From JAZDFC01 sp043808235 (GTDB taxonomy: Bacteria; Bacteroidota; Ignavibacteria; Ignavibacteriales; Melioribacteraceae), in NCBI GenBank assembly GCA_043808235.1, contig JAZDFC010000091.1, positions 20,552 through 84,551 of the forward strand: a stretch of 64,000 nt of DNA, in the 5' to 3' direction. Position numbers and translations under genes: made by a program. The notes beneath the pieces are model-generated. The model made no database searches. It was not told the DNA's origin and was given only the letters and a program-made list of their open reading frames with translations. Below are positions 44,740-52,530 of the stretch, in pieces (positions within the stretch are counted from its first letter, which is position 1; every line of letters begins with the position of its first letter).

Positions 44740-45635
44740 ATAAACCAGTCTGGCAGCATAGTAAGCGGACAAGATTACTTCCCATACGGCACTTACCTTC
44801 GCTCTTACGTAAGTGGCTCGGATGCGGATAGCAAGTACAACCCGCCTTCATATAAAGCATTGCGGCGGGCAGGATTTACCGCCTGTCACGGCGAAGTGTT
44901 TATTTGCGAAGCCGGGGCGCGAGGCATTACATAAGCAAACTCGGCAGATGGATGACGGTGGACCCGCTGGCAGCGAAATATCCTGGTTGGAGTACGTATA
45001 ATTATGTGAAGTGTAATCCATTGATTTTACTTGATTTAAAAGGTGAAGAAGTATGGGTTTCGTCAGTATATACTGAAAAAAAATGAGGATGGAAGTTACA
45101 AAAATCCGGAGTTAGCAGAAGCATGGGAAAAGTTTGCAACTTCAAAGAGGGTATTGCCTTTTTAGCTCAATTTGCAAAAGCAGGACAAGTCATTGCTGGA
45201 ATAAAATATTCAACAAGCGGTAAATTTGACTAAGCAGGCATCAATTTAGCGTATATCCGACCTGAAAATTTAGGTATCAGAGATGGGCAAGCGAAAAATG
45301 TTGATAATAATATAAGCATTAGTCTTAACATGAAAATGCAAGAAGAAGGTAATGGAACTACGTATAATAACATTCAGACCTTAGTTCATGAGTCATTTAT
45401 TCATGCCCAATTATGGGCTCTAGATTATCAAAAGGATCAAAAATATGATGATTCTGAAATTCCTAACGGAGTTTATTATTACCGCTATTCAATACATCAC
45501 CCCTATGCCAAAAAATTTCCTAATAGCTATTTTAACAAAAACGGAATACCCTTAATGGAAAAAATGAATGAAATTTATAAAATTCATAAAAATTCTGAGG
45601 AGGTTAAAAATGCGATGTACGATTTTATTGACTAG
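44740..45635 (+). pseudogene. broken Rhs tip 3 with decayed toxin
   Basis: Core sequence INQSGSIVSGQDYFPYG and SYVSGSDADSKY is followed by foreign repeat DNA (44841-44916) that replaces a core segment, then ARHYISKLGRWM and AAKYPGWSTYNY resume. The toxin part follows with at least two frameshifts (one at an A8 run near 45080) and a TAA stop at 45231-45233. An open section from 45330 encodes LVHESFIHAQLWALDYQ, a His-Glu motif seen in some secreted toxins, and ends at 45635. The tip is dead as a single protein; a downstream lipoprotein gene overlaps its end. Confidence 0.85.
44841..44916. repeat. repeat inserted in Rhs tip 3
   Basis: The DNA starts with CCCGCC (44841-44846) pairing with GGCGGG (44864-44869). 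It then holds GCCTGTCACGGCGAAGTG and TTTATTTGCGAAGCCGGGG, matching the repeat at 36084-36121. It replaces about 60 bp of normal Rhs core, so it entered by replacement or by insertion plus deletion. Confidence 0.75.
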
Positions 45636-46221
45636 TTTTTTATTAATAATTGTTTGCATTATGTCCTCATGTACATCTAATGATGAAATGGATATGTTAA
45701 TTTATGAAAGGTTCGACTTTGCTGGGAAATCCCTAGGTGACAAAGATACTTTATATTTACAAAAACTAAATGACCATACATTGAATGCAACTTTTCTTAA
45801 AGAGGGTAAAGAAATATCTTTTTCATTAATAATGGGAAATACGTTTGTAAAAGTAATATCTAAAGATTCAAGTACAATACTATATGATGTTAATTCAAAA
45901 GAAATTCATAACAATATTTTGGATGAAAATTATTCATCACCTTTCTTTGCAAAGAATACTAAATATTCGAGCAGTCAAAGTTATAAACTTAGTAATAGAG
46001 TGTTTTATGTCCATTTTTTCCGAACTGAGCTTAACACTTCATATAACAACCTAATGTACTATTCGCCAAAATATGGATTTATTTGTTTTTTGGATGAAGG
46101 AACAGGATACAAAAGACTATCCTATTCAAGTAACTTATCAAAGTCTGATAAAAATCTATTAAATAATCTAATCGATACCGTTATTAAAGATTCATCCGCA
46201 TTTAATACTTATTTCGAATAA
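45610..46221 (+). CDS. lipoprotein, candidate immunity protein of Rhs tip 3
   Basis: From the ATG at 45610, with AGGAGG 6 bp upstream, the protein has a lipoprotein signal ending in IMSSC and a 185-residue mature part with no known domain (DEMDMLIYERFDFAGKS). It overlaps the end of the broken toxin by 26 bp, the usual place for an immunity gene. A lipoprotein immunity protein implies protection in the periplasm. The gene is intact although the toxin is not, which fits an orphan immunity gene kept for defence. Confidence 0.75.
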   Translation: MRCTILLTSFLLIIVCIMSSCTSNDEMDMLIYERFDFAGKSLGDKDTLYLQKLNDHTLNATFLKEGKEISFSLIMGNTFVKVISKDSSTILYDVNSKEIHNNILDENYSSPFFAKNTKYSSSQSYKLSNRVFYVHFFRTELNTSYNNLMYYSPKYGFICFLDEGTGYKRLSYSSNLSKSDKNLLNNLIDTVIKDSSAFNTYFE

Positions 46222-46286
46222 ACGAAAGAAATTATTATATATTATTAGATGAATTATTTATGACAATATTCTAGTTTAGAAGAATC

Positions 46287-46296
46287 GTTCTTTGAA
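46287..46296 (+). repeat. GTTCTTTGAA motif, copy 4
   Basis: The exact motif GTTCTTTGAA precedes the fourth Rhs fragment by 18 bp. Confidence 0.45.
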
Positions 46297-46314
46297 AGAA
46301 AACTGGATTGTACA

Positions 46315-46640
46315 CGCCAAACGATAAACCAGTCCGGCGCAATAGTAAGCGGACAGGATTACTATCCTTACGGCGCTTACCTCCGCTCGTATGTAAGCGG
46401 CTCGGATGCGAATGGTAAGTACAAGTTCACAGAGAAAGAGAGAGACGCTCTTACGAATTACGACTATTTTGGTGCCCGTTATTACATAAGCCGCCTCGGC
46501 AGATGGATGATGGTGGACACGCTGGCGGATAAACTTTTTCTGAGCTAGCCGAAAAATATCCTGGTTGGTTCGAATGGAAAAGTTTCCAATCAAATCGAAA
46601 GCCGTCTGAACAATTTGAAATCATTAAGAAATTTATTTAG
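46315..46640 (+). pseudogene. Rhs core stub (fragment 4)
   Basis: The stub reads RQTINQSGAIVSGQDYYPYG, then SYVSGSDANGKYKFTEKE, NYDYFGARYYISRLGRWM and VDTLADKLFLS before a stop. A frame-shifted AEKYPGW section follows. There is no toxin tip. The right end runs into the convergent 46590-46973 gene and supplies the opposite-strand code for that gene's last residues. Confidence 0.85.
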
Positions 46641-46973
46641 TGGGATAGCAGCGTGTTTTTTCAAATCCCAAGTATCCGGAAGAAGGTACAATTCGCGATC
46701 AATCAATTCCTTTAAAATCCATTCTGTTAATTCGGTTTCAGGAATTTCATCCGATGTTGAACAAATCACACCTATCATTGAGGTAGCGCAGTCCACATCG
46801 CATCCGGCAATAATGCCGTTAATTAAATGCATGTGGGAAGAATTCTTAGCGTTGGATTTTAATGTTTCATAACGGATCTTAAATAATTCCATAGCCTGAC
46901 CGAGTATCATTTCGCGCAATGCTCCAAGTCCCTGCTTACTTGGACGATAAACAACGAGTTTTTTTTCATTCAT
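46590..46973 (-). CDS. unknown protein with altered C-terminus, intact copy
   Basis: The 127-residue protein starts after a strong AAGGAG site. It contains GLGALREMILGQAMELFKI, NGIIAGCDVDCATSMIGV and LKELIDRELYLLPDTWDLKKH. No family was recognised. Its sister at 41874-42161 shares the middle and has a longer end. Here the last 12 or so residues (NDFKLFRRLSI) come from DNA at the Rhs stub junction, so the original 3' end is lost and a new stop is used. It borders the right side of the Rhs array. Confidence 0.7.
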   Translation of the reverse strand: MNEKKLVVYRPSKQGLGALREMILGQAMELFKIRYETLKSNAKNSSHMHLINGIIAGCDVDCATSMIGVICSTSDEIPETELTEWILKELIDRELYLLPDTWDLKKHAAIPLNKFLNDFKLFRRLSI

Positions 46974-47412
46974 TGGATTTCTCCTTCATCTATTAAACAG
47001 TAACAACAAATACCATATCACCGTAATTACTATATTCGATAATTGAAAATAAACCGGGAAAAGTTAGACGGGATGGGTACTAATCGTCGTTCATTAGAGG
47101 TTACATCACATAAAAACAAGTCCATGACTGTGACTCCATTTTATTTGCTAGTAAAAGACATCAACATTTTTAGGAATATTATCTATTCAAAGCATAAAAT
47201 TATTGTCATGAGACTGCAGTAATTTAAAACCGAATAAAAGCATATTGTTATCATACGAAAGCGAGACAGAAACATCGATCCCGATGGCAAAATACATATT
47301 TCTTTTTATTTCATCAATAAAAATTCTTGGAACGTACTAATAATCAGATGAAGGAATACATTCCAGAATTTGTCTTTCGATTCAATTTCTACCGTAATTA
47401 TTGAATAATATA
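46974..47412. other. gene-free stretch
   Basis: In 439 bp of AT-rich DNA, only the ribosome site of the minus-strand gene at 46973 is clear. No small gene, repeat or RNA was recognised. Confidence 0.4.
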
Positions 47413-48057
47413 TTATTCCGGTTCACTCACTAATATATTTTTCAGTTCCTCCGGAATTTCGGAGTTAATTTTTATTGTTTTTCCATCCGGATTTTTAAAT
47501 TCAATTTCAGCAGCATGAAGCATTAATCTGGAAAAATTTCTTTGAATCTCTTTTTCGCCATATATCATATCGCCAACAATAGCATGACCAATTGAATATA
47601 AATGCACTCTTATTTGATGCCGTCTTCCAGTCCAAGGGTAAGCATTGAGGATAGAAAAATTATCCGACGATTTAACAACTTCAAACTGGGTCAAACTTCT
47701 TTTAGCCGATCCCGGATCAATCCCCATTCTGCCCGATCCGAATTGACGTATTGGTTGATCAATTACGCCGCCGCCCGGTTTCATCTTGCCGTGAACAACG
47801 GCAAAATATTTTTTCTTCACTTCCCTATCTTCAAATTGAAGCGAAAGATATTTATGAGTTTCCGCATTCTTAGCAAACACAATAACACCGCTTACTTCCT
47901 TATCCAAACGATGAACGACAAATAACTTTTGTTCGCACTGCACTTCCAATTGTGACCGCAAATCCGGTTCATCCTTTTTGCCCCCAGGAATGCTTTGTAA
48001 TCCGCAAGGTTTATCAACAGCAATTAAGTTTTCATTTTCGAATAACACTTTCAGCAT
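47413..48057 (-). CDS. RluA-family pseudouridine synthase
   Basis: The 214-residue protein begins VLFENENLIAVDKPCGLQS, has the catalytic Asp in FVVHRLDKEVSGV, and ends with the family motif GRRHQIRVHL. It modifies a uridine in rRNA or tRNA; the short length without an S4 domain fits the RluA/TruC branch. It overlaps the small membrane protein gene by 7 bp. Confidence 0.93.
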   Translation of the reverse strand: MLKVLFENENLIAVDKPCGLQSIPGGKKDEPDLRSQLEVQCEQKLFVVHRLDKEVSGVIVFAKNAETHKYLSLQFEDREVKKKYFAVVHGKMKPGGGVIDQPIRQFGSGRMGIDPGSAKRSLTQFEVVKSSDNFSILNAYPWTGRRHQIRVHLYSIGHAIVGDMIYGEKEIQRNFSRLMLHAAEIEFKNPDGKTIKINSEIPEELKNILVSEPE

Positions 48058-48332
48058 TGATCATTCCTATTCACTTCTGAATTTTGTTTCGGTTCGAGTA
48101 CCTTAATGTGTTTTATTATAAAAAGAAAGATCGCAGCAATAAGACCCGTAACAATAAACAGAAACCCGGATATTTCCACATCTGCAAATAATAGTCCCGC
48201 GCCGTTATTGATACGTTCAATTATACACGTTATAAAAACATATAACATAATCATCGATGCCAATAAAAACATTAAGGTCATTATTAAAAGAATTATTCTG
48301 ATAATTTGCAGTATGCGCATTTCATTCTTCAT
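48051..48332 (-). CDS. small membrane protein with two transmembrane segments
   Basis: The 93-residue protein has hydrophobic segments at about 10-35 (IILLIMTLMFLLASMIMLYV) and 53-72 (ISGFLFIVTGLIAAIFLFII), then a polar Lys/Asn tail. No family was recognised. It overlaps the pseudouridine synthase gene by 7 bp, so the two are co-translated. Confidence 0.7.
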   Translation of the reverse strand: MKNEMRILQIIRIILLIMTLMFLLASMIMLYVFITCIIERINNGAGLLFADVEISGFLFIVTGLIAAIFLFIIKHIKVLEPKQNSEVNRNDQC

Positions 48333-48500
48333 ATCAAGAAATTCCTTGTTTCCAGCTGTTTGAAATAATTTATATCTTCAGCTAAAAGAGTTTCCATTCC
48401 AATTCGTTTTTTAATAAACTTGCATCTAAAGAAATGAATTAGTTGAATTTGTAAGCGCCAAAGTAATAATCTATTTCGATAAAAACCGGAGATAATAATT

Positions 48501-50402
48501 ATGCGTAATATTTTTTTAATGCTTATTCTTGTTTTAACATTAACTACATTCGGTTCATTCGCACAGGAATCTGTGTTCAAAAATTTTATTACTGCTAAGG
48601 ATGGGAAACTATGGGATGGTTCAAAGGAATTTCGGTTTATTTCTTTCAACATCCCTAACCTCAATTACATAGAGGATGAATTCGGATATGTCAAGAAACA
48701 ACCTTACCGTTTTCCGGATTCATTCGAAATGACGGATGCGATGGAAAGTATAAAACAACTTGGCGGAAATGTAATACGGAATTATACTTTTCCCGTGAGA
48801 AACATACACGAAGAACCTTACCCGACATATATACTTGCGCCGGGAAAGTTTGATGAAGAAGCTTTTAAAACAATGGATACTCTGCTTGCAATTGCAAATA
48901 AAGTTGGAGTCCGTGTAATACTTCCGTTCGTTAATTGCTGGCAATGGATGGGCGGCAGACCACAGTATGCTGACTTCAGAAATAAAACCGAAGATGAATT
49001 TTGGACCGACTTTGAATTAATTGAAGATGTGAAGGCGACAATCAATTTTGTAATCAATCGCATTAACACAGTAACGGGAACTGTTTACAAAGATGAAAAA
49101 GCAATTCTATGCTGGGAAACAGGCAACGAGCTTACCGCGCCGTTTTCGTGGACGCAAACAATGACACGCTATATTAAAAGTCTTGATTCGAATCATCTCG
49201 TGTTCGACGGCTACAATGCAATTAACAATGTTCCGATTCTGGAGGATGCGTTAAACGAACCCTCCATTGATATTGTCAGCACACATCATTACGAAGAAGA
49301 CCCCTTCGAATTCATCACGAATATTTTAAATCATGTTAAAGAAATCAGTGGACGAAAAGCCTACATCGTTGGCGAGTTTGGTTTTATGGGTACACCTGCA
49401 ATTGAAGAAGCGTTGAACATGATTATAGGCAGCAACATTTCCGGCGCAATGATTTGGAGTTTGCGCTCTCACAGGAGAGAAGGGGGATTTTATTGGCACT
49501 CTGAACCTCTTGGAATGGGAATTTACAAAGCATATCACTATCCGGGTTTCACATCCGGTTTGGAATACGATGAAACCAACATGCTGAATTTGATGCGACA
49601 AAAAGCATTCGCAATTCAAAACTTACCCGTGCCGTCGATTGAAGCGCCTAAAGCGCCTTTGCTACTGCCGATCAAAGACGCATCTCAAATTTCATGGCAG
49701 GGTTCAGTCGGCGCGGCGTTTTACGATGTTGAGCGATCAGCAAATGAAAGTGGTCCGTGGGAAATTATCGGGTTCAATGTTACAGATGCAGACGCGCAAT
49801 ATTTCCCTTTATTCTGCGACAACACCGTAGAAATTGGCGAAGAATATTTTTATCGTGTGATTGCAAAAAACCAGGCGGGAAATTCACAATCCTCAAACAT
49901 AGTTGGTCCGGTAAGGGTTGAGCACAAATGTTTGATTGATGAGATGATCAACTTTGGACAAATTTTTAATAAGACCGGAAACGTCGAACTGAAAACCGAT
50001 AACGATAGAGTGTTCAGGGAAAAGAAAAGCCGGTTACAGGGTGACGTTAATTCCGAAATAATTTACATAATCCCAGGTGAGTTACAGAGCGGAAAAGTTT
50101 TTGCGTTTACTGAAAAGGATGATTCAACTCTCGAGTTTTTTATTTCGGAAGATAACTTAATATATTCATCTTTACCCGCAGAACGCGCCTCGCTCTATTC
50201 CGGCAAGGGAAGTTACGGTTACTGGGTGCCGGGAATTTATTCATTCAATTTATCTGTTGTTTCCGACGGCTCAAAAAGCCCAACTTCTGACGGAAACGAC
50301 AACAGAGAAGTTGGGCTTTTACAGGCTGGCGTTCGATACATAAAATTAGTATTCAAAGAAACAACTCAGCTTCAGCGGGCAGAATTTTATTACACCGAGT
50401 GA
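48501..50402 (+). CDS. exported GH5-type glycoside hydrolase (mannanase/cellulase-like)
   Basis: The signal peptide ends near GSFAQ. A TIM-barrel catalytic part covers about residues 25-370, with the acid Glu in LCWETGNEL and the nucleophile Glu in YIVGEFGF; this order is that of GH5 beta-mannanases and cellulases. A fibronectin-like domain follows (ISWQGSVGAAFYDVERSANE), then a beta-sandwich end. It likely cuts plant beta-glycans outside the cell. A terminator-like hairpin is embedded in the last part of the gene (50274-50320). Confidence 0.85.
   Translation: MRNIFLMLILVLTLTTFGSFAQESVFKNFITAKDGKLWDGSKEFRFISFNIPNLNYIEDEFGYVKKQPYRFPDSFEMTDAMESIKQLGGNVIRNYTFPVRNIHEEPYPTYILAPGKFDEEAFKTMDTLLAIANKVGVRVILPFVNCWQWMGGRPQYADFRNKTEDEFWTDFELIEDVKATINFVINRINTVTGTVYKDEKAILCWETGNELTAPFSWTQTMTRYIKSLDSNHLVFDGYNAINNVPILEDALNEPSIDIVSTHHYEEDPFEFITNILNHVKEISGRKAYIVGEFGFMGTPAIEEALNMIIGSNISGAMIWSLRSHRREGGFYWHSEPLGMGIYKAYHYPGFTSGLEYDETNMLNLMRQKAFAIQNLPVPSIEAPKAPLLLPIKDASQISWQGSVGAAFYDVERSANESGPWEIIGFNVTDADAQYFPLFCDNTVEIGEEYFYRVIAKNQAGNSQSSNIVGPVRVEHKCLIDEMINFGQIFNKTGNVELKTDNDRVFREKKSRLQGDVNSEIIYIIPGELQSGKVFAFTEKDDSTLEFFISEDNLIYSSLPAERASLYSGKGSYGYWVPGIYSFNLSVVSDGSKSPTSDGNDNREVGLLQAGVRYIKLVFKETTQLQRAEFYYTE
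50274..50320. repeat. perfect 15-bp inverted repeat inside the GH5 gene
   Basis: AAAAGCCCAACTTCT (50274-50288) and AGAAGTTGGGCTTTT (50306-50320) pair perfectly. The element has the look of a rho-independent terminator yet lies in frame, coding for SPTSDGNDNREVGLL. A related hairpin with AGCCCAACCTCT lies at 52026-52073 outside a gene, so this may be an inserted copy. Confidence 0.8.
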
Positions 50403-50566
50403 AAAACTATGAATGATGAGTGAAGAACGAAGAATTTTTTAGTAATAGAACTACAATTTTTGTTCATTTTATTGGTTCAGAGAAACCATAAAAACATGAG
50501 TACAAGGAGATCTTGATATAAAAATATTTCTAATATATATTGTTAACAGTATAATTTAGAAATATT

Positions 50567-51190
50567 ATGAACTATCTAAAATTCAGACAAGAACTAAAGG
50601 ATTACACTTCATTCTCCTTGAACGATATCAAAAAGCTCAAGGAAAAAGTATATCATCACCGATTGATTGAATGGCAGAAAACCGGATATATCATTAGAAT
50701 AGCCAATGGTATTTATGTTTTCGCAGAGACCAACATCAATGAATTTGTTTTATACTATCTTGCAAACCGGATTTATGAACCTTCTTACGTCTCTCTTGAA
50801 TCAGCGTTATCTTATTATAGCTTCATCCCGGAATCAGTATATTCGATAACTTCTGTTACGGCAAAAAAAACTACGAGTTTCAAATCACCGATGGCATCTT
50901 TTACATATCGAAAAATTAGAAACGTTCTAATGTTCGGCTACGAGTTGCAAAGAAAAGATAACTTCGTTTTTAAAATCGCTGAGCCGGAAAAGGCAATTTT
51001 AGATTTCTTTTATTTCAATCCGCATTTGTCATCACCGGATAATTTTTTAGAAATGAGATTCAACCTTATCTCGTTTGACGAGAAAATCGACAAAGAAAAG
51101 CTACTCAATTACTTGTCACTTTTCGGTAACACTAGGTTAAATAAAAGAGTTACAAAATTTCTTAAATGGATTGAACATGCTAAATATTAA
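50567..51190 (+). CDS. AbiEi-type antitoxin
   Basis: The 207-residue protein has an N-terminal winged helix (SLNDIKKLKEKVYHHRLIEWQKTGYIIRIANGIYVF, read as two helices plus wing) and the AbiEi body with YVSLESALSYYSFIPE and AEPEKAILDFFY. AbiEi proteins repress the operon and counter AbiEii in a type IV toxin-antitoxin system that can stop phage. It overlaps the next gene by 14 bp. Confidence 0.9.
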   Translation: MNYLKFRQELKDYTSFSLNDIKKLKEKVYHHRLIEWQKTGYIIRIANGIYVFAETNINEFVLYYLANRIYEPSYVSLESALSYYSFIPESVYSITSVTAKKTTSFKSPMASFTYRKIRNVLMFGYELQRKDNFVFKIAEPEKAILDFFYFNPHLSSPDNFLEMRFNLISFDEKIDKEKLLNYLSLFGNTRLNKRVTKFLKWIEHAKY

Positions 51191-51950
51191 AGATATTGAA
51201 AAGTTTTATCCCGAGAATGAAAAGGTTTTTAAAAGAAATCTTTTAAGAGAATATTTGCAATATAAAATTCTACAGATAATTTATAATTCCAATTATGCCG
51301 GCAAACTAAATTTCATGGGGGGAACATGCCTAAGAGTTGTATATGGCACACAGAGGTTTTCGGAAGATCTTGATTTTGACAATATCAATCTATCAGAAAA
51401 TGAATTAGAAATTATTTCCTCGCTTGTAAAAAAGACACTTGAATTGGAGGGATATCTTGTTGAGATACGAAATGTTTTTAAAGGAGCATTTAGATGTTAC
51501 TTAAGATTACCCGGACTTTTATTTTCAAACAAACTCTCCGGGTATCACGACGAAAAAATTCTTATTCAACTTGATACCGAATCTCAGGGCTTTATTTATA
51601 AAAAGGAAACATTTCTTCTAAATAAGTTCGATATCTTTTCGCAAATATTCATTACACCAAAAGATATTCTTTTATCGCAAAAATTGTGGGCGATATTAAA
51701 CCGGAAAGTTTTAAAAGGAAGGGATTTCTATGATGCTGTTTATCTGTTTGCCTTAACAAAACCGAATTACGACTATCTTACTGTTAAAGCGAATATTCGG
51801 AATATTGGAGAGCTTAAAGATAATTTGTTTGAGATTTTGGATAAGGTAAAAATGGAATCATTGGCTAAAGATGTCGAACCGTTTTTAATTAATAAGAATG
51901 AGATAGCAAGGATCACCAAGTTCAAAGAATATTTACTCGGGCTTAAATAA
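51177..51950 (+). CDS. AbiEii-type nucleotidyltransferase toxin
   Basis: From the ATG at 51177 the protein shows FMGGTCLRVVYGTQRFSEDLDFD, the GG(T/S)...D.D core of AbiEii nucleotidyltransferases, and RKVLKGRDFYDAVYL further on. Related toxins block growth by adding nucleotides to tRNA. It overlaps the antitoxin by 14 bp. A TTG 6 bp upstream is less likely as start. Confidence 0.9.
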   Translation: MLNIKDIEKFYPENEKVFKRNLLREYLQYKILQIIYNSNYAGKLNFMGGTCLRVVYGTQRFSEDLDFDNINLSENELEIISSLVKKTLELEGYLVEIRNVFKGAFRCYLRLPGLLFSNKLSGYHDEKILIQLDTESQGFIYKKETFLLNKFDIFSQIFITPKDILLSQKLWAILNRKVLKGRDFYDAVYLFALTKPNYDYLTVKANIRNIGELKDNLFEILDKVKMESLAKDVEPFLINKNEIARITKFKEYLLGLK

Positions 51951-52025
51951 GTATTCGATTTACACTAATGATATTGTCATATGTTGAAAAATAAATGATG
52001 AATGTAGAATTGAGGTGAGTTTAAC

Positions 52026-52073
52026 AGCCCAACCTCTGACCCCTAAAATAGAGATGGAGAGGTTGAGCTTTTC
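52026..52073 (+). terminator. terminator-like hairpin after the AbiE pair
   Basis: AGCCCAACCTCT (52026-52037) and AGAGGTTGAGCT (52058-52069) pair with one wobble; TTTC follows. It lies 75 bp past the toxin stop and resembles the hairpin inside the GH5 gene. Confidence 0.65.
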
Positions 52074-52129
52074 TGAAAACTGATTACTGTAAACTATTCA
52101 CTGCATACTGCGCGCTGCTATCTGCCAGC

Positions 52130-52420
52130 TTACTTACACGTAATCATCACTACCGACTTAGCCGGCATCTTTATTTTCAGCAAATTATCTTTCATCGAGA
52201 AATCTAAAAAATCTTTCTACACAACATCGTTTTGATTTTCAAAAGTATTATAGGATGCAATTTCTTTTGCTGTAATAATCTCTCCATCGACACTGTTCAC
52301 TTTTAATCCACGGGCAGCGCAGGTTACTTCGACATCCGCATTCGGATTGACATTAACGAGAATAATATGCACAACTCCTTTTTTATCTTTGGAAGCGGAT
52401 GCATTGATTAATGTATTCCT
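52130..52420 (-). pseudogene. C-terminal remnant of a GH51 alpha-L-arabinofuranosidase
   Basis: The minus strand reads INASASKDKKGVVHIILVNV, then GEIITAKEIASYNTFEN, a TAG, and LKIKMPAKSVVMITCK before the stop at 52130. This is the typical C-terminal beta domain of GH51 enzymes (SAS.D..G..H..LVN; LTA...N.FE.P; LP.KSV). The catalytic barrel is gone and an in-frame stop is present, so the gene is dead. Another plant-polysaccharide gene (GH5) lies 1.7 kb away. Confidence 0.8.
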
Positions 52421-52530
52421 CTATCTGCAAACACTTTTCTATAGTTGGAAGGTAACGCTGAGGAAGAATATACTTATTAAAATTACTCTGCGCAATCTTC
52501 TATAGAAGATAAATACCAGCCCAAAAAATT

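Larger units (their letters stand above)
51951..52530. other. gene-free stretch with terminator and GH51 remnant
   Basis: The 580 bp hold a hairpin at 52026-52073 and the minus-strand remnant at 52130-52420, listed separately. No other gene is visible. Confidence 0.6.

Noticed and set aside
48329..48664. 111-codon minus-strand frame overlapping the start of the GH5 gene
   Set aside because: It overlaps the GH5 signal peptide code and the small membrane gene start, with no motif.
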